Assembly: GCA_021824855.1 (NCBI GenBank)
Contig: JAKAJX010000291.1
Span: 1 to 9,184 of the forward strand
DNA: 9,184 nt
Direction: 5' to 3'
Source: Bacteroidota bacterium
Lineage (GTDB): Bacteria > Bacteroidota > Bacteroidia > Chitinophagales > Chitinophagaceae
The notes beneath the pieces were generated by a model. It saw nothing but the letters and a program-made list of their open reading frames with translations, searched no databases and was not told where the DNA came from. The position numbers and the translations under genes were made by a program. Within the stretch, counting starts at the first letter, position 1; each line of letters starts with the position of its first letter. Shown piece by piece: positions 1 to 5,921 of this stretch.

Positions 1-1906
1 GTTCTGATATTTTTCCTTTTATTGAACTGTTAAACGCAGTTCCGGTAAATTTAGCATCTGTGCCAACACCCGGAATAAATGGATTATTGAATAGAATAGT
101 ATCTGCTTTTTGAACCGTTGTATTTACAGATGTTGCTATCGCTTCTAACGTATTTCCTTTAATTTTTGAGTCAATTATTTGTTTTGCCTTTTTCTCGTTT
201 TTAACAATCGCCTCTATTTGTGGACGAAGAACTTGTGCCGGCGGAAGGCCCGGTTTAATAATAGAAGTAACCATTGCCACAATATACTTATCTCCAACGC
301 GGAACGTTTGATCGGACACATCGCCTACATTATGTTCGTATGCCCAACGAATTATTTGCCTGCTAGAACCCAATCCCACAATATTAAAATCGTTTTCTTT
401 TATTTCTCCGGAAGGGATGGCTTGTTTGCCAATTTTTGAAAGGTTTTCATCAAATTGTTGCTTATTTCTGCTTGTTGCTGCAAACTGAGAAGCTGCTGTA
501 TTGGCTGCTGCATCGGTTTCATTACTTACGTTAATTGGTTTTGCAAAATAGGCAATTTTATATGCCGGACTTGATCCTTTCTGACCCAACACTTCTACAT
601 AATGATACCCATAATCGGTTTTTATTACACCTTTTGAACCAACCGGTTTTTCAAAACTAAATTCATTAAATTCCGGAACCATTCTTGCGGTTGTAAAATA
701 ATTATACACTCCACCATTTGCCTTATTTCCATCATCAGAATATTTTAAACAAACCGAATCAAAGCTCTTTCCAGTTTTTAATTCCATTTCAACCGTATCC
801 ATTATCTTTCTTGCTGCACTATCTTCTCTAACCTGAACCAATGCTCCAGATTGTTGATCGGGTTGGTGTGTAGCAACTAAAATATGACGAACTTTTGCAG
901 AATCGGGCATTTGTTTAACACCAATAAGTTTTGCCAATACATAACTATTACCATCTAAATAAGGTCCATAAATTCCGCCTATTGATAACTTAGTTATTGA
1001 ATCAATACTTTTTTGCTTTATTTCTTTTTTACTAATATACCCATCATAAAAAGGAGATTCGGTTGTGTTTTTTGAAAAGAACTCCTTCATATTTGTGGCT
1101 GTAGCAAAATCGTTTCTTTGAGATTTAAGCTGATTAATTGTTGCCGCAGAATCTGCAGAACTGGCCGAAGCATCAAACGAAACAAAGGAAATGGTTCTTG
1201 TTTCTTCATCTCTTTTATATTCATTTTTATGTTTAGATGCATACGCCATAATTTCTTCATCGCTTACTTTAGCCATTGTATCACTAATTGTTGTGTAAGG
1301 CACATACACAAAGGAAACGCTGGAGACTTGATTATTATCTGATAATTGCTTTTCTGCCATCCACTTCGGAACGTACAACGCATGTTCTAAAAGGTTTTGG
1401 TATTTTTGTTGTTTTGCTTGTTGAACAGCCGGATTAATATATCCTTCTGTTATCATTTGTAATTGTTCGGTATTTTTAGACTTTTTAATTTGAGCCAACG
1501 CCGCTCTTAATTTCTCTATATCAAAAACACCTGTTTGAGGATCTGTAAATTCTCTTTTAAATGGCGAATTTTGCCCATATAAAATATCCGATAATTCTCT
1601 TTGTCCAATTACAATACCTAATTTACTGTATTCATCATCCATCACGGCATTAGTAACTTCTTGATTCCACAATTGAGTTATTAATTGTTCTCTATCTACG
1701 CCATTTCGGCTATACATAGAAATTTTTTGCTCAAATTCTGCTCGTTCTATTTTTTTTCCATTCACTTTTCCTAAAACAGTGTTGTTTGAGAAAATTCCTC
1801 CTCCCCTACGAACACCGTCTTGTAAAATAAAAGCAATTAAAGCAAGCGCAATTACACCAAATACAATCCACGCTCCTTTATCTCGAATTCGTTGAATAAC
1901 AGACAT
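1..1906 (-). CDS. ppiD: PpiD/SurA-like membrane-anchored peptidyl-prolyl cis-trans isomerase, partial (C-terminus beyond left edge)
   Basis: The reading frame is open from an ATG at 1906 to the window edge, giving 635 codons without a stop. The protein begins MSVIQRIRDK, followed by one hydrophobic segment at about residues 11-29, so it is an inner-membrane anchor with the rest in the periplasm. Residues about 35-330 resemble the SurA/PpiD N-terminal chaperone region. A parvulin-type PpiC rotamase domain spans about residues 336-440, with the typical opening AKVRHIL (His341) and closing GYHYVEVLG (His435). At least 190 more residues follow. The family assists folding of exported and outer-membrane proteins. 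Bacteroidota homologues are, from memory, around 700 residues, so perhaps 60-80 are missing here. No Shine-Dalgarno is present, but a -7 element lies about 35 bp upstream. The name ppiD is by architecture; orthology to the E. coli protein is inferred. Confidence 0.88.
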   Translation of the reverse strand, partial: MSVIQRIRDKGAWIVFGVIALALIAFILQDGVRRGGGIFSNNTVLGKVNGKKIERAEFEQKISMYSRNGVDREQLITQLWNQEVTNAVMDDEYSKLGIVIGQRELSDILYGQNSPFKREFTDPQTGVFDIEKLRAALAQIKKSKNTEQLQMITEGYINPAVQQAKQQKYQNLLEHALYVPKWMAEKQLSDNNQVSSVSFVYVPYTTISDTMAKVSDEEIMAYASKHKNEYKRDEETRTISFVSFDASASSADSAATINQLKSQRNDFATATNMKEFFSKNTTESPFYDGYISKKEIKQKSIDSITKLSIGGIYGPYLDGNSYVLAKLIGVKQMPDSAKVRHILVATHQPDQQSGALVQVREDSAARKIMDTVEMELKTGKSFDSVCLKYSDDGNKANGGVYNYFTTARMVPEFNEFSFEKPVGSKGVIKTDYGYHYVEVLGQKGSSPAYKIAYFAKPINVSNETDAAANTAASQFAATSRNKQQFDENLSKIGKQAIPSGEIKENDFNIVGLGSSRQIIRWAYEHNVGDVSDQTFRVGDKYIVAMVTSIIKPGLPPAQVLRPQIEAIVKNEKKAKQIIDSKIKGNTLEAIATSVNTTVQKADTILFNNPFIPGVGTDAKFTGTAFNSSIKGKISE

Positions 1907-1941
1907 ACAATAGTTTTAGTAGTACAATATTTAAAAGATGG

Positions 1942-1949
1942 CAAATTTA
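1942..1949 (-). promoter_or_regulatory. Putative -7 element of the ppiD promoter (TAAATTTG)
   Basis: Read on the minus strand, TAAATTTG matches the Bacteroidota -7 consensus TAnnTTTG exactly. It sits 36-43 bp upstream of the ppiD ATG, which would leave a 5' leader of roughly 30 nt. The -33 position, about 18-23 bp further upstream, holds only a T-run in place of TTTG, so the match is half-complete. The transcription start is inferred. Confidence 0.45.
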
Positions 1950-2142
1950 GGGGAAACTATTAATAGAAAAAATTGTGGAAAATTATCTCAAATCCAATTG
2001 TTATAGATAATTCTTCTGTGGACATCTTTTATTTTGGTGATAGAAAAAAAGAGAGTAATAAAAAATCTTTCTTTTTTGTGGAACATAAATTAACATTCTT
2101 TCGTTAATAAGCTTTCTTTTCTGTTCGTTTTCCTTCTTTTCT

Positions 2143-2169
2143 TTCTTTTTTCTGTTAAAAGAAAAAGAA
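2143..2169. repeat. Inverted repeat in a polypyrimidine/polypurine tract
   Basis: The arms TTCTTTTT (2143-2150) and AAAAAGAA (2162-2169) are perfect complements around an 11-nt spacer. A nested alternative pairing gives TTTTTCT and AGAAAAA with a 6-nt loop. The composition is almost only A/T with C/G as purine or pyrimidine interruptions, so low-complexity chance pairing is a real alternative. No function is assigned. Confidence 0.4.
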
Positions 2170-2196
2170 TATGTTTTACTATTTTATCTATTCCTC

Positions 2197-2215
2197 ATTT
2201 CTTTTTAAAAGAAAT
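2197..2215. repeat. 19-bp near-perfect palindrome (9-bp arms, 1-bp centre)
   Basis: The arms ATTTCTTTT (2197-2205) and AAAAGAAAT (2207-2215) are exact inverted copies around a single T at 2206. With a 1-base centre it is a DNA-level palindrome, better suited to binding a dimeric protein than to forming an RNA hairpin. Its core resembles that of the inverted repeat at 2143-2169, because both pair a CTTTT-type run with an AAAAG-type run. Confidence 0.5.
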
Positions 2216-2225
2216 AACAAATTAC

Positions 2226-2240
2226 TTAACGTTAATTAAC
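2226..2240. repeat. Two overlapping 10-bp palindromes (TTAACGTTAA and GTTAATTAAC)
   Basis: TTAACGTTAA (2226-2235) and GTTAATTAAC (2231-2240) overlap by five bases, giving three alternating TTAAC/GTTAA half-sites in 15 bp. A further ATTAAC / GTTAAT pair with an 8-nt spacer occurs at 2089-2108. The arrangement looks like an operator for a dimeric regulator, but in DNA this AT-rich TTAAC half-sites are common. No regulator is identified. Confidence 0.35.
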
Positions 2241-2291
2241 TGTGTGTTTCCGGTGAACTATTATTTGGTAATAATTAAGTAAAATAAATAA

Positions 2292-2330
2292 ACAGTGTTT
2301 ATAAATAACCCATCTCTTTATATACACTGT
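2292..2330. repeat. Long hairpin, 13 of 14 stem positions paired, upstream of nadA
   Basis: The outer arms ACAGTGT (2292-2298) and ACACTGT (2324-2330) pair perfectly. After one T-T mismatch (2299/2323), six further pairs follow (2300-2305 with 2317-2322), leaving an 11-nt loop at 2306-2316. A separate 10-bp palindrome, TATACGTATA, lies immediately to the right at 2333-2342. The hairpin lies about 50 bp upstream of the proposed nadA -7 element, so it is probably not in the nadA transcript. It could be an operator, or a terminator or processing element of an unseen short RNA. It is not followed by a clean T-run. Confidence 0.5.
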
Positions 2331-2359
2331 ATTATACGTATATTTCTTTTGTGAATTAC

Positions 2360-2368
2360 TGTGTATAA
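2360..2368 (-). promoter_or_regulatory. DnaA-box-like 9-mer (TTATACACA on the minus strand)
   Basis: The plus strand reads TGTGTATAA, whose complement matches the DnaA-box consensus TTATNCACA at every position. One-mismatch versions occur at 1974-1982 (plus-strand TGTGGAAAA), 2296-2304 (TGTTTATAA), 2350-2358 (TGTGAATTA) and 2483-2491 (ATATACACA). The exact box falls between the proposed -33 and -7 positions of the nadA promoter, so DnaA binding here, if real, could also affect nadA. Chance matching in AT-rich DNA is a serious alternative. Confidence 0.3.
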
Positions 2369-2380
2369 GCCTTACATTAT

Positions 2381-2388
2381 TAACTTTG
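2381..2388 (+). promoter_or_regulatory. Putative -7 element of the nadA promoter (TAACTTTG)
   Basis: TAACTTTG fits the Bacteroidota TAnnTTTG consensus exactly. A TGTG sequence 17 bp upstream (2360-2363) is a weak -33 candidate. Transcription would begin near 2395, giving a leader of about 95 nt that contains a small inverted repeat at 2457-2475. The position and spacing are inferred from consensus only. Confidence 0.42.
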
Positions 2389-2456
2389 CTTTATGTTAGT
2401 AATTTAGTTATCAAGAAATTAACAGGCATAATAATAGTATTGATTTTATATAAATA

Positions 2457-2475
2457 AGTATTATTAAAGAATACT
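2457..2475 (+). repeat. Small inverted repeat in the nadA leader
   Basis: AGTATT (2457-2462) and AATACT (2470-2475) form a 6-bp stem with a 7-nt loop, ending 15 nt before the nadA start codon. It could be a weak leader hairpin near the ribosome-landing region or an operator. It is short and A/U-rich, so its stability would be low. I do not recognise it as a known NAD-pathway regulator site. Confidence 0.3.
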
Positions 2476-2490
2476 ACAACAGATATACAC

Positions 2491-3474
2491 ATGAACTTAA
2501 AAAATGGATTTTTAGATATACCAATAGATCCGCAGCTTGATATTTTTGAAGAAATAGCCAAATTAAAGAAAGAAAAAAAAGCCATTGTTTTGGCGCATTA
2601 TTATCAAGAGCCGGATATTCAGGATATTGCCGATTATATTGGCGATAGTTTGGGTCTTGCTCAAAAAGCCGCTACTGCAGATGCAGAAATGATTGTTTTT
2701 GCGGGCGTTCATTTTATGGCAGAAACAGCAAAAATCTTAAATCCTACCAAAAAAGTAGTTCTTCCCGATTTAAATGCAGGATGTTCTTTAGCCGATAGTG
2801 CTCCTACCGATTTATTTGCCTCTTTTAAGGCAAAACATCCCAATCATGTCATTGTATCGTACATTAATTGCTCGGCCGAAATTAAAGCACTAAGCGATAT
2901 TATTTGCACCTCAGGTAATGCCGAAAAAATTATTGAAAGCATTCCCGAAAAACAACCCATTCTTTTTGCTCCGGATAAAAATTTAGGAAGATATTTAAAT
3001 AAAAAAACGGGAAGAAATATGTTATTATGGGATGGGGCTTGTATGGTTCACGAAATATTTAGTGTAGAAAAAATTGTAAAACTAAAAATACGGTATCCAA
3101 AAGCAAAAGTATTAGCGCATCCTGAGTGTGAAGAAGCTATTTTAAATATGGCAGATTTTATAGGCAGTACAACACAAATATTAAAATATTCGCAACAAGA
3201 TAATAGTAAAGAGTATATTGTGGCAACGGAAACCGGAATTTTACACCAAATGCAGCAAAAAACGCCGCAAAAATTATTTATTCCGGCGCCGCCAAATAAT
3301 AATTGTGCTTGTAATGATTGTCCTCACATGAAATTAAACACGCTCGAAAAAATATATTTATGTATGAAGTATGAACAACCGGAAATAAATATAAATGAAG
3401 CATTAAGAATTGCAGCAAAAAAACCAATAGATAAAATGATGGAAATAAGTAGAGCCGCAGGTTTAGTGATGTAA
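2491..3474 (+). CDS. nadA: Quinolinate synthase NadA
   Basis: NadA condenses iminoaspartate with dihydroxyacetone phosphate to quinolinate in de novo NAD synthesis, using an oxygen-sensitive [4Fe-4S] cluster in the cytoplasm. At 327 residues it has the compact length typical of the family. Visible motifs in order are AHYYQEPDIQ (35-44), GDSLGLA (51-57), FAGVHFMAETA (70-80), LNAGCSLAD (94-102), SYINCSAE (123-130), WDGACMVHE (180-188), HPECEE (210-215), ATETGILHQM (245-254) and NDCPHM (275-280). Cys98, Cys184 and Cys277 fit the three cluster ligands of the family. Two more cysteines, 272 and 274, precede the last ligand. The ATG at 2491 gives a normal N-terminus without a Shine-Dalgarno. The gene stands alone; nadB and nadC are not adjacent. 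Its stop lies 4 bp from the stop of the convergent transporter gene. Confidence 0.97.
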   Translation: MNLKNGFLDIPIDPQLDIFEEIAKLKKEKKAIVLAHYYQEPDIQDIADYIGDSLGLAQKAATADAEMIVFAGVHFMAETAKILNPTKKVVLPDLNAGCSLADSAPTDLFASFKAKHPNHVIVSYINCSAEIKALSDIICTSGNAEKIIESIPEKQPILFAPDKNLGRYLNKKTGRNMLLWDGACMVHEIFSVEKIVKLKIRYPKAKVLAHPECEEAILNMADFIGSTTQILKYSQQDNSKEYIVATETGILHQMQQKTPQKLFIPAPPNNNCACNDCPHMKLNTLEKIYLCMKYEQPEININEALRIAAKKPIDKMMEISRAAGLVM

Positions 3475-3478
3475 ATAG

Positions 3479-4738
3479 TTAAAAAATAAATCCTAAAATC
3501 AAACAAACTAAAACAATAAAAGGAGCTGGAATTTTTGAAAAAACTAAAAGGATAAAAGTTAATAGAATAACAGAAATATCAATATAGCCAAGTATTTTTG
3601 GTTGCCAACTTTCGTGTAAAAGAATATCTTTTATTAAATATAAACTTGCACCGCCTAAAATACCCACCACAGCAGCATTAATACCTTCTAAAGAACGATA
3701 AATAGCGGCATATTTTTTAAGATTTTGCCAAACAGGAAAAAAGAATAAAACCAATAAAAGACTTGGCAAAAAAATACCAATAGATCCTAAAACAGAACCT
3801 AAAAAATGTAAAGCAAAATTATTTTCCGTACGCATTACCATTCCGCCCGTAAAAGAACCAATAGAAAAAACCGGACCTGGAATAGCACGAACCATTCCGG
3901 AACCTGTTAAAAAAGCATCTCTATTTATTCTTAATACTTCTCGTTTTTTTTCTAAAATATATTTTGTTTCCGGACGAACAACATATTGTTCATACATCAT
4001 CGGAATTAAAACATCGCCGCCGCCAAAAACCAAACTTCCAAAACGATAAGAGTTTTCGAAAAGGTTGAACGCTTTTTTATTTGTCCAGTTTTCTCTTGTG
4101 GCTGTTTCTGATAAATATCCGGCAATACCAAACAAGGCAAGAAAAATTAAAAGATTTCCCCATTTTATTTGTTTTGGTTTTTCTTCTTTTTGAGGAATTC
4201 TTTTATTACTAAAATTGGTAACAAGACCAGACAAAAGCATTACTACCGGAAAAACCCAGGGTGTTTTAAATGCAAAAAATGTAACAAACGAAGCAACTAA
4301 AACAATAACCCGAGTAATAGTGTTATGAACCGCAATTTTAAATAAACGAAAAGTAGAAAAGGTAATAAAGCCAATAGCCATTGGTTTTATGAATTTAAAA
4401 GAGCCTACACGAATACCAAAATCATCAAAATAATCTAATAAAAAAGATAGTCCGCCCATAATAATACAAGCGGGAGTCATCCAAATAAGTAAAGTTAAAA
4501 TAGCCAAATATATTCCACCACGCTTATACCCAATTAAGGTTAATGTTTGTGTAGAAGAAGCGCCCGGCAACATATTACAAAAGCTCATAAAATCCAACAG
4601 TTCTGCTTCTGAAATATCTTTTCTTTTTTGAACAAAGGTTTTCAACATCATACCAAAATGCACCTGCGGTCCGCCAAAGGCAGAAATGCTGTAGAGAAAA
4701 ACGGCTTTTAAAAAAGGGATGTGACGATATATCGCCAT
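3479..4738 (-). CDS. chrA: Chromate transporter, ChrA (CHR) family, two-domain form
   Basis: This is a polytopic inner-membrane protein of 419 residues, the usual size of the two-domain CHR family. Characterised members export chromate using the proton motive force; the true substrate here is inferred. The N-terminal half carries SAFGGPQVHFGMM (19-31), LPGASSTQ (57-64) and GYKRGG (70-75). The C-terminal half repeats the pattern with FGGGDVLIPMM (238-248), AIPGPV (285-290) and GINAAVVG (352-359). A charged, hydrophilic linker at about 175-192 separates the halves. Many hydrophobic stretches, roughly ten or more, are spread over both. The ATG at 4738 gives the standard start, with no Shine-Dalgarno. 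No chrB-type regulator or other metal-resistance gene is next to it. It is divergent from the hydrolase gene to its right and convergent with nadA. Confidence 0.93.
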   Translation of the reverse strand: MAIYRHIPFLKAVFLYSISAFGGPQVHFGMMLKTFVQKRKDISEAELLDFMSFCNMLPGASSTQTLTLIGYKRGGIYLAILTLLIWMTPACIIMGGLSFLLDYFDDFGIRVGSFKFIKPMAIGFITFSTFRLFKIAVHNTITRVIVLVASFVTFFAFKTPWVFPVVMLLSGLVTNFSNKRIPQKEEKPKQIKWGNLLIFLALFGIAGYLSETATRENWTNKKAFNLFENSYRFGSLVFGGGDVLIPMMYEQYVVRPETKYILEKKREVLRINRDAFLTGSGMVRAIPGPVFSIGSFTGGMVMRTENNFALHFLGSVLGSIGIFLPSLLLVLFFFPVWQNLKKYAAIYRSLEGINAAVVGILGGASLYLIKDILLHESWQPKILGYIDISVILLTFILLVFSKIPAPFIVLVCLILGFIF

Positions 4739-4833
4739 GGGAACAATGTATAGGAAACAATAAAGGAAGGAAAAATTTTTGAATTAAGAAAATGTTATGA
4801 TGAGTATATGCAAAAAAAGAGCAATTTTATACT
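4739..4833. promoter_or_regulatory. 95-bp divergent promoter region (chrA / lipoprotein gene)
   Basis: Both flanking genes start outward from this stretch, so it must contain or overlap their promoters. I do not see a clean TAnnTTTG element on either strand. The nearest is minus-strand TACATTG close to chrA. No convincing operator or inverted repeat is visible. Confidence 0.4.
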
Positions 4834-5868
4834 ATGAAAAAAATAACTTTTTTTATTATATTTTGGTATTTATTAAGCTCTTGTAATTCGGGATATTACA
4901 AGCATATAAAAGATTATACATTCAAATCAACCTCCGGACAACCCGATTATAGCAGCTTAAATTATTGGGCAGCACATCCCTTTAAAAAAAACACCTCGGA
5001 TAGTGTTGCTAAACCACTTAGAAACGATTATGTTAAAGATTCTTCAGTAGATATATTTTTTATACACCCAACAACCTATACAAATAAAGAAAAACAATTT
5101 GGATGGAATGCCCCGGTTGATAATGACACCCTGAATGCAAAAACAGATTACACAACTATTTTATTTCAAGCCAGCGTATTTAATGCAGCGGGAAGAGTTT
5201 TTGCACCAAGATATAGACAAGCACACTTATCTGCCTATTATCCTCAAACAAAAAGCGATACACTAAATGCAATAGCAGCCTTTGATACAGCATATAACGA
5301 TATTAAAACAGCCTTTGAATATTATTTAAAACACTGGAACAACGGAAGACCAATAATTATTGCTTCTCATAGCCAAGGAACAACTCACGCAAAAAGATTA
5401 CTAAAAGAATATTTTGAAGGAAAACCGTTACAGCAAAAATTAGTTGTTGCTTATATTGTTGGTATGGTTATAGAACCAACCTATTTTTCTAAAATAAAGC
5501 CTTGTGAAAAACCAAATCAAACAGGATGTTTTTGCGGATGGAGAACATTTCAGGAAAACTATATTCCACCCTTTGTTCAAAAAGAAAAATTTACATCGGT
5601 TGTAACCAACCCAATAAGTTGGGATATAGATAAACCCCAAATTCTTAGAGCAGAAAACAAAGGAAGTATTTTATTAAACTTTAATAAATATTATTTCAAA
5701 GTTGCCGATGCAAAAATTGAACAAGGCGTATTATGGACAAGAAAACCGCACTTTGTTGGCAATGTTTTTTACAAAAGCAAAAACTTTCATATAGCCGATT
5801 ACAACCTCTATTATTATAATATTAGAGAAAATGTAGAAGAACGAAAAAAGGCCTATTTTTTAAAATAA
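4834..5868 (+). CDS. DUF3089-type alpha/beta-hydrolase lipoprotein
   Basis: The protein has 344 residues. Its N-terminus is a lipoprotein signal peptide: KK, a hydrophobic run, then the lipobox LSSC with the lipidated Cys17. The next residues (NSGYY) lack the acidic run associated with surface export in Bacteroidota, so a periplasm-facing lipoprotein is more likely. The body matches the DUF3089 pattern of the alpha/beta-hydrolase fold: DIFFIHPTTY (73-82), FAPRYRQA (123-130), a nucleophile elbow ASHSQG (177-182) with Ser180, and a C-terminal FHIADYNL (318-325), where His319 is a candidate catalytic residue. The elbow has Ser178 where most serine hydrolases have Gly. The substrate is unknown. 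A CFCGW segment (232-236) adds cysteines of unknown role. The ATG at 4834 is well placed for the signal peptide. The gene appears monocistronic and its stop abuts the terminator of the opposing operon. Confidence 0.85.
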   Translation: MKKITFFIIFWYLLSSCNSGYYKHIKDYTFKSTSGQPDYSSLNYWAAHPFKKNTSDSVAKPLRNDYVKDSSVDIFFIHPTTYTNKEKQFGWNAPVDNDTLNAKTDYTTILFQASVFNAAGRVFAPRYRQAHLSAYYPQTKSDTLNAIAAFDTAYNDIKTAFEYYLKHWNNGRPIIIASHSQGTTHAKRLLKEYFEGKPLQQKLVVAYIVGMVIEPTYFSKIKPCEKPNQTGCFCGWRTFQENYIPPFVQKEKFTSVVTNPISWDIDKPQILRAENKGSILLNFNKYYFKVADAKIEQGVLWTRKPHFVGNVFYKSKNFHIADYNLYYYNIRENVEERKKAYFLK

Positions 5869-5891
5869 AAAGTCCTGCTAAAGAGCAGGAC
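5862..5891 (-). terminator. Rho-independent terminator of the leftward hyp operon
   Basis: GTCCTGCT (5872-5879) and AGCAGGAC (5884-5891) form a perfect 8-bp GC-rich stem with a 4-nt loop. Read on the minus strand, the stem is followed at once by TTTTTATTTT, a proper U-tract. It lies 30 bp beyond the stop of the small gene at 5922-6308, so it ends the hypF-C-D-E transcript. On the plus strand no T-run follows the stem, although the hairpin begins 3 nt after the hydrolase stop and might still protect or help end that mRNA. Confidence 0.88.
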
Positions 5892-5921
5892 ACAATGTAA
5901 ACATACCCCCCAAATGAAAAA

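Larger units (their letters stand above)
1907..2490. other. 584-bp non-coding divergent intergenic region (ppiD / nadA)
   Basis: I find no credible gene on either strand. The region is extremely AT-rich. The part at about 2041-2215 is strongly strand-asymmetric, with long purine then pyrimidine tracts. It contains several inverted repeats (2143-2169, 2197-2215, 2226-2240, 2292-2330, 2333-2342, 2457-2475). It also holds a perfect DnaA-box-type 9-mer at 2360-2368 and four 8-of-9 matches. Candidate promoters for both flanking genes lie at its two ends. This is much longer than two divergent promoters need. No tRNA, rRNA or recognisable structured-RNA family was seen. Confidence 0.7.

Noticed and set aside
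179..1342. Two plus-strand open frames (179-439 and 1118-1342) opposite the isomerase gene
   Set aside because: They lie wholly antisense to a long, motif-bearing reading frame and show no family features or plausible start context.
2041..2076. Possible rho-independent terminator: A-rich stretch pairing with TCTTTCTTTTTT
   Set aside because: The pairing is imperfect and almost only A-T, with no upstream plus-strand gene to terminate.
1974..2082. Three TGTGGA hexamers (1974, 2017, 2077) as a direct-repeat array
   Set aside because: The spacing is irregular (43 and 60 bp) and the flanks are not conserved. Only the first is close to a DnaA box, and it is counted there.
2391..2585. Minus-strand open frame spanning the nadA leader and start
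   Set aside because: It overlaps the nadA N-terminus antisense, has no recognisable features, and looks like an accidental frame in AT-rich DNA.
4575..4760. Minus-strand open frame extending past the chrA start
   Set aside because: It is a shadow of the chrA N-terminal region in another frame; chrA itself has the conserved residues.
5906..5911. A run of six C bases just downstream of the small gene's stop
   Set aside because: It stands out in AT-rich DNA but is short, outside coding sequence, and has no supporting structure.
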